From NCBI GenBank assembly GCA_036558645.1, contig DATBFG010000094.1:1-15223 (forward strand): a stretch of DNA of 15,223 nt, given 5' to 3'. Below the pieces are notes generated by a model that worked only from the letters and a program-made list of their open reading frames with translations, was not told the origin of the DNA and made no database searches. This stretch comes from DATBFG01 sp036558645 (GTDB lineage: Bacteria; Acidobacteriota; Terriglobia; Terriglobales; Acidobacteriaceae). A program made the position numbers and the translations under genes. Below are positions 1 through 7,258 of this stretch, piece after piece (the stretch's first letter is position 1; every line of letters starts with the position of its first letter).

Positions 1-1089
1 CTCAGGCGTTGGAAATAAGTGTGTAAGTCCATTAGGTAGGTCAACAGCTACCCCAAACGCGCGCGCCAGCCTTCCTGTGAGGGTCGTCGCCCCCTTGACG
101 GTCACCTGTTGCCCAAGGATGGCGCGAACCGCGAGCTCAAATCCGTCCCAGGAACCGGGAACACGCAAGCCCGGGCGCGATGCGACTCGATCGCACAGCA
201 CTGGGTCGCGGCCAAGGTGCCTCGCGATTTCTTGTGGATCGGCCGTGAGATCAAACATCTGCCGCACACGCTCGACAATCAGAAAGAGCCAGCGCGGTTC
301 CTGGAAATGAATCTTCAGCGAGACCGCATTCGCGTCCGCGTTTAAGCTCGCATCGATCCAACCGGTCTGGCCATTTAAGGAAATCGTACGGAGATAATGA
401 CCGCCTTGAATCGCTTCCACTCCGGGGGTCGCCCGCGGACCGAGAAATTCAAGCATCGCTCCCCACGCAAACGGAGGCCGAAAACGCAGCTGAAAGTGGT
501 ATTCATCGGCCGCCTGCGCGGTTAAATGTCGAGCCAGCCTTCGCAATTGCGTTGGCGTGCGCTTGTAGGTATCGCGAAACGTAGCATTGAAGCGACGAAC
601 GCTGCCGAAGCCTGCTGCCAATGCTATGTCGCGCATGGCAAGCTGTGTTTCATCGATGAGCTTTTTGGCAAAGTGAAGGCGCCGCGTTTGTGCCACCGCA
701 ATCGGACTCGCTCCCAGGTGCTTTAAAAAAAGACGTCGCAGATGGCGCGAGCCAATACCCAACTTCTCCGCCAAATCATCCATGCCGCCTTCCTCCGGCG
801 CACTTTCGCCAATCAGACGTAAGGCCCGAGAGACAGTCGCCGAGGTGCCGAGCCACGCTGGAGTTCCGGGCGAACATTCAGGCCTGCACCGCAAACACGG
901 GCGAAAACCAGCTTCAGCCGCGGCCGCAGCACTGGGATAGTAGCGGACATTCTCCTCTTTCGACTCGCGCACCGGGCAGATCGGGCGACAATAAATGCGT
1001 GTCGTCAGGACTCCGATGAAAAACCGTCCGTCAAAGCGCGGATCTCGAGTCTTGCGGGCGCGGGAACAAATTGCGGTCGAGAGAAGCAT
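1..1089 (-). CDS. Ada-AlkA fusion (Ada zinc domain, AraC HTH, 3-methyladenine DNA glycosylase), 3' end cut by the window edge
   Basis: 363 codons are read without interruption from ATG 1089 to base 1; roughly the last 120-130 residues lie outside. Residues 16-70 form an Ada metal-binding domain: the stretch RDPRFDGRFF is followed by Cys34, Cys38, Cys65 and Cys68 (CxxxC and CxxC), the zinc and methyl-phosphotriester acceptor set. Residues 103-185 are an AraC-type double helix-turn-helix. Residues about 195-300 fit the AlkA N-terminal domain. From about 312 the helix-hairpin-helix glycosylase domain begins (ELAVRAILGQQVTVKGA); its catalytic Asp would be beyond the edge. By family knowledge this repairs alkylated bases and senses methylation damage. 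There is no O6-methylguanine methyltransferase domain in the visible part. An in-frame TAA four codons upstream supports the ATG, but no clear Shine-Dalgarno is visible. A palindrome lies 29-52 bases upstream of the start. The aminotransferase gene ends 110 bases upstream on the same strand. Confidence 0.9.
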   Translation of the reverse strand, partial: MLLSTAICSRARKTRDPRFDGRFFIGVLTTRIYCRPICPVRESKEENVRYYPSAAAAAEAGFRPCLRCRPECSPGTPAWLGTSATVSRALRLIGESAPEEGGMDDLAEKLGIGSRHLRRLFLKHLGASPIAVAQTRRLHFAKKLIDETQLAMRDIALAAGFGSVRRFNATFRDTYKRTPTQLRRLARHLTAQAADEYHFQLRFRPPFAWGAMLEFLGPRATPGVEAIQGGHYLRTISLNGQTGWIDASLNADANAVSLKIHFQEPRWLFLIVERVRQMFDLTADPQEIARHLGRDPVLCDRVASRPGLRVPGSWDGFELAVRAILGQQVTVKGATTLTGRLARAFGVAVDLPNGLTHLFPTPE

Positions 1090-1117
1090 TGGACGTGTTT
1101 AAACGATACGTCATGGA

Positions 1118-1141
1118 CCGAAAAAGGCTAGCCATTTTCGG
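1118..1141. promoter_or_regulatory. 24-bp near-perfect palindrome upstream of the Ada-AlkA gene
   Basis: The halves CCGAAAAAGGCT and AGCCATTTTCGG are inverse complements except for one base pair. The centre contains the perfect 8-mer GGCTAGCC. It lies 29-52 bases before the start codon at 1089, in the 110-base gap after the aminotransferase stop. No T-run follows on the minus strand, so it does not look like an intrinsic terminator. An operator, possibly autoregulatory, is a reasonable inference. Confidence 0.5.
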
Positions 1142-1199
1142 ACATCGATTTGCAACAATTGTACGCGGAAAACGCCATTTTAGCGGGAGCCCAAAAATC

Positions 1200-2384
1200 T
1201 CACGCGTGTTTCAGCTCTTCCAACAATCGATCTATGTCGTCCGTGGAGTTATACAGATGGCATGACACGCGAACGCCTCCCACGTGCGATGTGTAACGCA
1301 CCGAGGTGAGAATTCGCTTCTGGAGTAATCGGTTCATAAGCGCGACGTTTTGCTCCGCGGAACCAGCCGTAAACGTCACAATTCCTGAACGATTCTCTTG
1401 TGCGCGAGGCGTGACTGTCTTCCATCCAAGCCGATCCAGTCCTTCAAGCAGACGGTCCGTGAGCCCATTGATATGACTGGCGATATTGTCCTGTCCCAGG
1501 CTATGAATCAGGTTGAGCGAAGCCGCGAGGCCAATTGCTCCGGGATAATTCGCCGTCCCTCCCGGCTCATACGCTCGAACTGATCGCACAAACTGGTATT
1601 CGGCCACCGGTGTGATGCCCGGGGTTTGAAAGTATTGCCCCCAGCCGCCTTCGGGATCGGAAACAGAGAGATAACCTGCTACGGCAGGCCGCAGACGTGG
1701 AAGCGCATCCTTGCTGACATAGAGAAATCCGCAGCCGAACGGCGCGTTCAGCCACTTGTGCCCGCCACAGGCAAGAATGTCGACCGGAGTCTCGCGAACA
1801 TCGAGAGGGATCGCACCTAGTTGCTGGATGGCGTCAACCACCAGCCATAGCTTGCGATCGCGACATAGATTGCTCAACGCAGACAGGTCGCAGCGGAATC
1901 CGTTACTCCATTGCACCGAACTGATGGCGACCACGCGCGTACGAGGTTGGAGACGGTCTGCGATGTCTTGCACCAGCACTTCGCCGTTGCGGTTGGGCAC
2001 AACATCGATCTCGATGCCTTCTTTCCGCTTCTGTACCCATGGGATGGCGACTTGCATGAATTCGAGATCAGGCAACAGCACACGGTCTCCGGGCTCAAGC
2101 GGAATGGCATTCGCTGCAAGTGTGAGGCCATGCGACGTGCTCTCCACCAAAGCGACTTCGTCTTCGCTTGCATGGATGAGGCGGGCCACCGCCGGGCGCG
2201 CCGCCGCGCGCTGATCATCCATCGCAATGTGTTGCGCGGTAGCGGAAGGATGAGGGCACACCATGGCAAGGTTAAGGAACTTCTCTACGGCCTCTATAGC
2301 GGGACGCGGCGCTAACGAGATGCAGGCCGCATCCAGATAGACCTTGTCCTGAACTCCGGGAAAATACTGGCGAGCTGAGAGCAT
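1200..2384 (-). CDS. class V PLP-dependent aminotransferase (isopenicillin-N-epimerase / cysteine-desulfurase-like fold)
   Basis: 394 residues, full length for the family. The N-terminus carries VYLDAACISLAP, the cofactor-phosphate region is ESTSHGLTLAAN (81-92), Asp184 in VVDAIQQLGA should contact the pyridine nitrogen, and Lys210 in GGHKWLNAPFG should form the Schiff base. Near the C-terminus RVSCHLYNS (Cys375) matches the RVSPHxYN motif of epimerase-like members. I see no Cys at the catalytic-loop position of IscS or SufS type desulfurases, so desulfurase activity is unlikely despite the common automated label; the substrate is unknown. The start at 2384 is an ATG with only a weak ribosome binding site. 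mnmG ends 87 bases upstream on the same strand, so cotranscription is possible; the Ada-AlkA gene follows downstream. Confidence 0.88.
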   Translation of the reverse strand: MLSARQYFPGVQDKVYLDAACISLAPRPAIEAVEKFLNLAMVCPHPSATAQHIAMDDQRAAARPAVARLIHASEDEVALVESTSHGLTLAANAIPLEPGDRVLLPDLEFMQVAIPWVQKRKEGIEIDVVPNRNGEVLVQDIADRLQPRTRVVAISSVQWSNGFRCDLSALSNLCRDRKLWLVVDAIQQLGAIPLDVRETPVDILACGGHKWLNAPFGCGFLYVSKDALPRLRPAVAGYLSVSDPEGGWGQYFQTPGITPVAEYQFVRSVRAYEPGGTANYPGAIGLAASLNLIHSLGQDNIASHINGLTDRLLEGLDRLGWKTVTPRAQENRSGIVTFTAGSAEQNVALMNRLLQKRILTSVRYTSHVGGVRVSCHLYNSTDDIDRLLEELKHA

Positions 2385-2471
2385 GTTGGTGAGATTTAAT
2401 CACAAGTACCGGCGCGACAAGCTCAAAGCGTCGATAATTGCCCGTATGAGACTAGCCTCGAGAAGTTTGAT

Positions 2472-4478
2472 TTACAACGCCGCCGCTTGCTCCCGGCGCT
2501 TGGCTTGTATCTCGATGAAGACATTTACCAGCGAGATGGCGGCAGGAGTGACCCCGGGAATCCGCGACGCATGCGCCAGAGTCTGCGGTCGCACTTTCAG
2601 CAACTTTTCCTGCATTTCGCGAGATAGGCCGCTCACCGAAGAGTAGTCAAACCAATCCGGTATGGTCCGCTGTTCGGCCTTCTTCAGGCGATCGATAGCG
2701 CGCTGCTGCTGATTGAGGTAGCCCTCGTACTTGATCTCGGTTTCTACCGACTTCAGTTCGTTGCGCACTTGAGAGGAAAGCCCTTTCGCTGAAGAGGAGC
2801 CCTCTACAAAATACTCCGGCGCCAGCTCCCGCAGGACGGGAGCCAGCTTTTCAATCGTCACCTCGGGACGCTTCAACAATTGTGCAAGCGGCTGGCCGAG
2901 CGTGGAGGTGAGGTCGGCCGACGAGATCCCGCTCTCTCTCGACGATTCCTCGCTTCTCTCAAGATGGCTGATCTCGATCGCCTTCAGCATCTCCGAGCTC
3001 AGCTTCGTCTTCTCGAGCAGCTGTTTCACCCCATGCAGCCGGGCTTGCTTGGCCTGGAAGTCTTCCCACGCAGAGTCTGAGATCAACCCCACACGCCTGC
3101 CATGTGGTGTCAGGCGGCGATCGGCATTGTCGATCCGCAGGTGAAGCCGGAACTCCGCCCGCGAAGTGAACATACGGTAGGGCTCATTCGTGCCCTTTGA
3201 AATCAAGTCATCAATCAGGATTGCCGTGTAGGCCTCCGTGCGATCAAGAATCAGCGGCGGCTGCTGGTTGATCTTCAAAGCAGCGTTGATGCCTGCCATC
3301 AAGCCCTGGCATGCGGCCTCTTCGTATCCGCTCGTCCCGTTGATCTGACCCGCGAGGAACAACCCGGCAATCTGCTTGGTTTCGAGAGTACGATCCAGTT
3401 CGGTTGGATCGATCGAGTCGTATTCGATGGCATAGCCAGGCCGGATCATCTCGGCCGTGTCGAGTCCAGGGATGGACTTCAAGATCGCCAACTGGACGTC
3501 AATCGGCAGCGACGTGCTCATGCCATTGACATAAATTTCGTGCGTGTTCAGTCCTTCGGGCTCGAGAAACAGCTGATGCGTGGTCTTATCGGGGAACTTG
3601 ACAATCTTGTCTTCAATCGATGGACAATAACGCGGTCCAATCGATTGAATCTGGCCGCTGTACATCGGCGAACGATGGACGTTCTCGCGGATGATGCGCT
3701 GCGTTTCTTCCGTAGTGAACGCGATATAGCACGGCACTTGCGTCTCATGGTGCGCAACACGCTTGGTGCGAAAGCTGAAAGGCGTGGGATCCTCGTCTCC
3801 CGGCTGGAGCTGAAAGCGCGACCAGTCAATCGTGCGTCCGTCAAGACGCGGCGGTGTTCCAGTTTTCAGGCGGCAACCACGCAGGCCCAATTTTTTCAGA
3901 GACTCGCCGAGCAGAACCGCAGCAGGCTCTCCCGATCGACCCGCCGGATACTGTTGCTCCCCGCAATGAATCAGGCCGTTCAAGAACGTACCGGTAGTAA
4001 TGATGACGGCCTGCGCGCCCACTGTGCGGCCATCGCGCAGGCGAATGCCCGTGGCGCGCCGACGATTGCCGACCGATGACTCTTCCTCGATAATTAGATC
4101 CGCTACTTCCGCCTGTTTAATGCGCAGGTTGGGTTGCGATTCCAAGACTTCGCGCATCTTCAGGCGATATGCTTGCTTATCGCATTGCGCCCGCGGAGAC
4201 CACACGGCCGGCCCGCGCGATGTATTGAGCAGCCGAAATTGAATTCCGACCGCGTCGGTGACCTCGCCCATGATTCCACCGAGGGCGTCCACCTCGCGCA
4301 CTAGATGTCCCTTGGCGATCCCACCGATCGCCGGATTGCACGACATCTGCGCGATCAAGTCGAGGTTGAGGGTGTAAAGAGCGGTCTTCAAGCCCATGCG
4401 GGCGGAGGCCATCGCGGCCTCGCAGCCAGCGTGTCCTGCGCCAACCACAACAATGTCGTAATGTTCAGTGAACTGCAT
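2472..4478 (-). CDS. mnmG: MnmG (GidA), tRNA uridine-5-carboxymethylaminomethyl modification enzyme
   Basis: 668 residues from ATG 4478; a TTG at 4502 is in frame, but alignment to known MnmG favours the ATG (MQFTEHYDIVVVG). Residues 13-18 hold the FAD-binding GAGHAG. MSCNPAIGGIAKGHLVREVDALGG, LKTGTPPRLDGRTID, PRYCPSIEDK, FLEPEGLNTHEIYVNG, GQINGTSGYEEA and PYRMFTSRAEFRL are all conserved, and the C-terminal ISGVTPAAIS-like motif appears as RIPGVTPAAISLV. With MnmE it installs the cmnm5 group on U34 of certain tRNAs in the cytoplasm. It is longer than E. coli MnmG (629). Part of the excess is a lineage-specific segment at residues about 502-519 containing HLERSEESSR that looks like a translated repeat. 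mnmE is not in the window. Confidence 0.97.
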   Translation of the reverse strand: MQFTEHYDIVVVGAGHAGCEAAMASARMGLKTALYTLNLDLIAQMSCNPAIGGIAKGHLVREVDALGGIMGEVTDAVGIQFRLLNTSRGPAVWSPRAQCDKQAYRLKMREVLESQPNLRIKQAEVADLIIEEESSVGNRRRATGIRLRDGRTVGAQAVIITTGTFLNGLIHCGEQQYPAGRSGEPAAVLLGESLKKLGLRGCRLKTGTPPRLDGRTIDWSRFQLQPGDEDPTPFSFRTKRVAHHETQVPCYIAFTTEETQRIIRENVHRSPMYSGQIQSIGPRYCPSIEDKIVKFPDKTTHQLFLEPEGLNTHEIYVNGMSTSLPIDVQLAILKSIPGLDTAEMIRPGYAIEYDSIDPTELDRTLETKQIAGLFLAGQINGTSGYEEAACQGLMAGINAALKINQQPPLILDRTEAYTAILIDDLISKGTNEPYRMFTSRAEFRLHLRIDNADRRLTPHGRRVGLISDSAWEDFQAKQARLHGVKQLLEKTKLSSEMLKAIEISHLERSEESSRESGISSADLTSTLGQPLAQLLKRPEVTIEKLAPVLRELAPEYFVEGSSSAKGLSSQVRNELKSVETEIKYEGYLNQQQRAIDRLKKAEQRTIPDWFDYSSVSGLSREMQEKLLKVRPQTLAHASRIPGVTPAAISLVNVFIEIQAKRREQAAAL
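2923..2975 (-). repeat. repeat-like palindromic insert inside mnmG
   Basis: On the minus strand this reads GAGATC, then CATCTTGAGAGAAGCGAGGA, and ends GATCTC, so it has 6-base inverted ends. It translates in the mnmG frame to SHLERSEESSR plus flanks. The core resembles the intergenic repeat family GTCATCTTGAGCGAAGCGA known from many environmental bacterial genomes, whose translation gives HSERSEES. The segment falls in a variable stretch between two conserved MnmG blocks (LLEKTKL and LLKRPEVTIEKL) and keeps the frame open. Identification as a repeat copy rests on my recognition of the family; only one copy is in this window. Confidence 0.55.
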
Positions 4479-4562
4479 CGATGAAACCCGCAATGGGCAC
4501 AATTTTCTATTTTACCAACCCAGCCCGCTCGAAGGCTCCTAACACCCGTGTCCGATCCTGTG

Positions 4563-4568
4563 TATAGT
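4563..4568 (+). promoter_or_regulatory. possible -10 box for the CADD-type gene
   Basis: TATAGT lies 28 bases before the start codon at 4596, in the 117-base divergent gap with mnmG. The -35 region at the right distance (TAACAC, 4540-4545) matches poorly. This is a weak candidate by sequence alone. Confidence 0.3.
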
Positions 4569-4595
4569 TGTCCCTATATCTCCACAGGAGTCTTC

Positions 4596-5297
4596 ATGAA
4601 TACCCAGGATTTCCAGGCGCAACTCGACTCGTGTATCTCTAAGTACGACCTTCTTTGCCATCCCTTTTACAAAGCATGGGCCGACGGCAAACTCACAAAG
4701 GATGACTTGCGCGAATACGCCCAGGACTATTACCACCACGTAGCTTCGTTCCCGACCTACCTCGCGGAATTCGGAATTCGACTGGAGGACGGGGAACTGC
4801 GACAGGCAGTGCTCACCAACATGTGCGACGAAAAGGGCGCGGACGATGTGTTTGGTGAGCCCGGAACTCCCCATAGCGATCTATGGCTTGACTTCGTCGA
4901 AGGCATGGGTGGCAGCCGCAATACGCGCTTGTCTGACCCGGGCCGGGAGATCCGTGATCTGGTTGACTGGTTTCACAATGTCGCACAAACGGGAACACCT
5001 GAGGAAGTGCTGGCGGCTGTCTACGCCTATGAGTCCCAGGTGCCACGGATCGCCGCCGAAAAGGCGCGGGGTCTTCGCGACATGTATGGGTCTGATGAAA
5101 AAACTCGCCAGTATTTCGAAGTGCACACAACCGCTGACGTCTATCATTCCCAAGTCTGGCGCGAACAATTGATGAACTGCGTTGCAGCGAATCCGGAGGC
5201 AGCGGATCGGGCTCTTAAGTCCGCTGAATCCGCAGCCAAGGCGCTGTGGCACGCGCTGGATGGTATTGAAGCGCGACGGATGACGGCTGCTGCTTAA
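4596..5297 (+). CDS. CADD-family heme-oxygenase-fold diiron protein, candidate self-sacrificing p-aminobenzoate synthase
   Basis: 233 residues, close to the 231 of Chlamydia trachomatis CADD. The start at ATG 4596 is chosen over an upstream in-frame start at 4548 because AGGAG (4586-4590) sits five bases before it. Conserved blocks are FYKAWADGKLTKDDLREYAQ, YYHHVASFPTYLAEF, PHSDLW, YAYESQVPRIAAEKARGL and HTTADVYHSQVW. By my alignment the iron ligands of chlamydial CADD (E81, H88, E142, H174, D178, H181) correspond to E79, H93, E146, H177, D181 and H184. The residues reported as sacrificed substrates, Tyr27 and Lys152, correspond to Tyr25 and Lys156. CADD makes p-aminobenzoate for folate, bypassing PabABC, so the same role is inferred here. 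A six-to-seven-residue insertion lies between E79 and H93. PqqC and TenA share the fold but fit less well. Confidence 0.88.
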   Translation: MNTQDFQAQLDSCISKYDLLCHPFYKAWADGKLTKDDLREYAQDYYHHVASFPTYLAEFGIRLEDGELRQAVLTNMCDEKGADDVFGEPGTPHSDLWLDFVEGMGGSRNTRLSDPGREIRDLVDWFHNVAQTGTPEEVLAAVYAYESQVPRIAAEKARGLRDMYGSDEKTRQYFEVHTTADVYHSQVWREQLMNCVAANPEAADRALKSAESAAKALWHALDGIEARRMTAAA

Positions 5298-5326
5298 TGC
5301 GACAACCGTGCATCAGTTCACTCCCG

Positions 5327-5351
5327 GCCTGTGATTCGATCGATCACAGGC
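5327..5351. promoter_or_regulatory. 9-bp inverted repeat between the CADD-like and thioesterase genes
   Basis: GCCTGTGAT and ATCACAGGC form a perfect 9-bp stem around a 7-base loop (TCGATCG) in the 75-base gap. TTCTCTTATTT follows, a poor but possible terminator tail. The ribosome binding site of the next gene is outside the stem. It could be a partial terminator, an mRNA processing site or an operator. Confidence 0.5.
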
Positions 5352-5372
5352 TTCTCTTATTTAGGATCATCC

Positions 5373-5771
5373 ATGGCCAAAGAAATCCCAATCGGCGCAT
5401 CAGGCATAGCGGAAGAATCCGTAAAGTTCGAGCACACCCTTACCGCTCGACACGCCGAATTGCCGCCGGTTTATTCCACTCCCGACATGATCCGTCTCAT
5501 GGAGACCGCGGCCTTTCATGCATTACAGTCCTACTGCGACCCAGGCGAAATTACCGTAGGAACCGCCATCAATATCGAGCATCGCGCGGCCAGTAACATC
5601 GGTGCGCACATCAAGGCAGAGGCTATTCTTGAGTCTTTTGACGGAAAGTTTTTTGTCCTTCGAGTTACCGCCCACGACGGTGCGAATGAGATTGGACGAG
5701 GAACAGTTACCCGCAGCGTAGTGAACGTGAGCAGGTTCCTGGAAAAGATGAAGGCGAAACCGCAGCGCTAG
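5373..5771 (+). CDS. FlK-like hot-dog fold acyl-CoA thioesterase
   Basis: 132 residues from ATG 5373, with AGGA at 5363-5366 six bases upstream; this start is preferred over one at 5331 that lies inside the hairpin. The sequence follows fluoroacetyl-CoA thioesterase FlK closely: STPDMIRLMETAAF, TVGTAINIEHRAAS, VTAHDGANEIGRGT and a C-terminal RFLEKM helix. The FlK catalytic residues Thr42, Glu50 and His76 align to Thr36, Glu44 and His70. By family knowledge it hydrolyses a small acyl-CoA; fluoroacetyl-CoA itself is not implied, since most FlK-like proteins have unknown substrates. It follows the CADD-like gene by 75 bases. Its TAG overlaps by four bases (CTAG) with the stop of the convergent thioredoxin gene, so no terminator fits between them. 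Confidence 0.88.
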   Translation: MAKEIPIGASGIAEESVKFEHTLTARHAELPPVYSTPDMIRLMETAAFHALQSYCDPGEITVGTAINIEHRAASNIGAHIKAEAILESFDGKFFVLRVTAHDGANEIGRGTVTRSVVNVSRFLEKMKAKPQR

Positions 5772-6685
5772 TTCGCTAACACTTTTTCGATTGCGCCACG
5801 CAGGTCGGAATACGGCATGACTCCGGGATGATACAGACTTACTCGTCCGTTACGGTCTAAAAGTACCAGCGTCGGTGTCGTACTTGCACCATAGCTGTTG
5901 AAGTTTTGTTTGCTCACCGGGACCGGAACATCTTTGAGTGCGGGGTAGTAGTGATTCCACACCTGCCCGATATAGGCAAGTTCTTTCTTCGGCGTTGCAT
6001 CCTCTCCCCCCGCACCATATCCGTAGAGCTGCGTGGGAGCGATCACCCGCAGTCCTTTCGAGGAGAATTCGGAACTCAGGCTGGCAATGACTGGACCCTC
6101 CTGCTTACAATCTCCACACCAGTGCGCCCAAAAGAACATGAGCACCGGCGATCCCTTGAGTTGCGCCAGAGTGGGTGGCTTGGTGCCCAAGAATTGCACG
6201 CCTTGCAACGAGGGTGCCGGCTGACCGACCAACGCGAGCATGTTTAGATTCTTCTGCAAGCGCGGCCCGATCGAAGTCTTGCCATAAAAAACCAGGTTTC
6301 TCTTCAGGAGGGCGATGGCCTTTTCCGAATCCCCTCGGGCGGCTTGTGTCTGGGCCTGCACTTCAATCGCAGCTCCCAACGCCGTGGGAAGATGCTCCTC
6401 CGCATCCAGATCTCGGTTATGCAGTTGCTCACGAACCAGCTTGATGGTCATGGCTGCGTAGCTATCGGCCTGATCGAACTGCTTCGCAGCGAGGGCTCCA
6501 CGCGCAGCCCACGAAACTGCCTCGATATACTCCGGCGTGATCCCGTTCCGGGTCCGGAAATCCAGTAAGGCCGCATCGGCCTTCGTGAAGTTACTTTGGC
6601 TGGCTGCTTCGCGAACGCTCGAGATAATATCCGCGCGACAAAGGGCGCTTAGCAGAAGGGCAAGCAGAAAGGCACGAACCCGCAT
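5768..6685 (-). CDS. secreted TlpA/ResA-like thioredoxin with N-terminal helical (TPR-like) region
   Basis: 305 residues from ATG 6685, which gives a clean signal peptide (MRVRAFLLALLLSALCRA); an upstream in-frame start at 6739 would add an uncharged lead that fits less well. Residues about 20-145 are alanine-rich helices with a TPR-like character (ARGALAAKQFDQADSYA, AARGDSEKAIALLKRN). Residues about 150-305 are a thioredoxin fold of the TlpA/AhpC-TSA type: GQPAPSL, then FFWAHWCGDCKQE with the redox pair Cys190/Cys193 (CGDC), and cis-Pro271 in STTPTLVLL. The protein should act in the periplasm as a thiol reductase or oxidase; partners are unknown. Its stop overlaps the convergent thioesterase stop. 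No strong ribosome binding site is seen. Confidence 0.87.
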   Translation of the reverse strand: MRVRAFLLALLLSALCRADIISSVREAASQSNFTKADAALLDFRTRNGITPEYIEAVSWAARGALAAKQFDQADSYAAMTIKLVREQLHNRDLDAEEHLPTALGAAIEVQAQTQAARGDSEKAIALLKRNLVFYGKTSIGPRLQKNLNMLALVGQPAPSLQGVQFLGTKPPTLAQLKGSPVLMFFWAHWCGDCKQEGPVIASLSSEFSSKGLRVIAPTQLYGYGAGGEDATPKKELAYIGQVWNHYYPALKDVPVPVSKQNFNSYGASTTPTLVLLDRNGRVSLYHPGVMPYSDLRGAIEKVLAN

Positions 6686-6799
6686 GTTTTCATCATACCG
6701 GAATATCCCGGCTCCATACTTAGGCCGTAAACCCCTCAAAGAATGGGCTTGTTAGAGCGTGACAGATAAACACACTAGGAACAAGGCCTTAGGTTCAGG

Positions 6800-6805
6800 T
6801 ACAAT
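6800..6805 (+). promoter_or_regulatory. possible -10 box of the cold-shock gene
   Basis: TACAAT follows GGT in the 243-base gap between the thioredoxin and cold-shock genes. It would give a leader of roughly 115-120 bases, which fits the long leaders of csp mRNAs. The -35 match (TAGGAA at 6776-6781) is poor, so this is tentative. Confidence 0.35.
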
Positions 6806-6928
6806 GAAAATGCGTCTGATCTTGCGGTTTTTTGCAGTACCCAGTATCTCCGCTCACGGCTTGATCTGCCTGCGAAAGTCCACGAGTGAGTCAGCGCTAT
6901 ATCCACAACAAAGGAACAATGCATCACC

Positions 6929-7129
6929 ATGGAAACAGGAACAGTAAAGTGGTTTAACGACGCTAAGGGCTATGGATTCATCAGCCGCCAAAATGGAGAA
7001 GATGTATTCGTGCACTTCTCCGCGATTCAGACTGGTGGATTCCGCAGCCTGCAAGAAGGACAGCAGGTACAGTTTGACGTGGTCAAAGGCCCGAAAGGCT
7101 GGCAGGCAGAGAACGTCAAGCCCATGTAA
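6929..7129 (+). CDS. cold-shock protein (CspA family)
   Basis: 66 residues, standard CspA length, a single OB-fold cold-shock domain. RNP1 is KGYGFI (13-18) and RNP2 is VFVHFS (26-31); the opening METGTVKWFNDAKGYGF and the closing WQAENV are typical. Such proteins bind single-stranded RNA and DNA and melt RNA structure in the cytoplasm; whether this copy is cold-induced cannot be told from sequence. AAGGA (6911-6915) sits 13 bases before the ATG, a long spacing, because an out-of-frame ATG at 6919 intervenes. A strong terminator follows 25 bases after the stop. The leader is long, as in other csp genes. Confidence 0.97.
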   Translation: METGTVKWFNDAKGYGFISRQNGEDVFVHFSAIQTGGFRSLQEGQQVQFDVVKGPKGWQAENVKPM

Positions 7130-7154
7130 GCCACTTTCTAAAAAAATTTGCTTG

Positions 7155-7184
7155 GGGCGGCCAGCGGGCCGCCCATTTTATTTT
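7155..7184 (+). terminator. rho-independent terminator of the cold-shock gene
   Basis: GGGCGGCC and GGCCGCCC form a perfect 8-bp all-GC stem around AGCG, followed by ATTTTATTTT. It starts 25 bases after the csp stop. An A-run (7140-7146) before the stem could give weak termination on the other strand too. Confidence 0.88.
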
Positions 7185-7258
7185 CCCGCCTCCGATTCCG
7201 AAGACAGTCAAAGTTGCCCTGCTATCACCGCTGGTGTTCAGATGGAGCAGTTCCCTTG

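Noticed and set aside
1200..2384. Cysteine desulfurase assignment for the class V aminotransferase
   Set aside because: The PLP lysine is present, but no Cys is seen at the catalytic-loop position of IscS or SufS; the C-terminal motif fits epimerase-like members better.
3540..4079. 179-residue plus-strand open frame
   Set aside because: Entirely antisense to the well-conserved mnmG; a shadow frame of GC-rich coding DNA.
5330..5348. CRP-type operator (TGTGA...TCACA)
   Set aside because: The half-sites match but the spacer is nine bases instead of six, so it is reported only as a hairpin.
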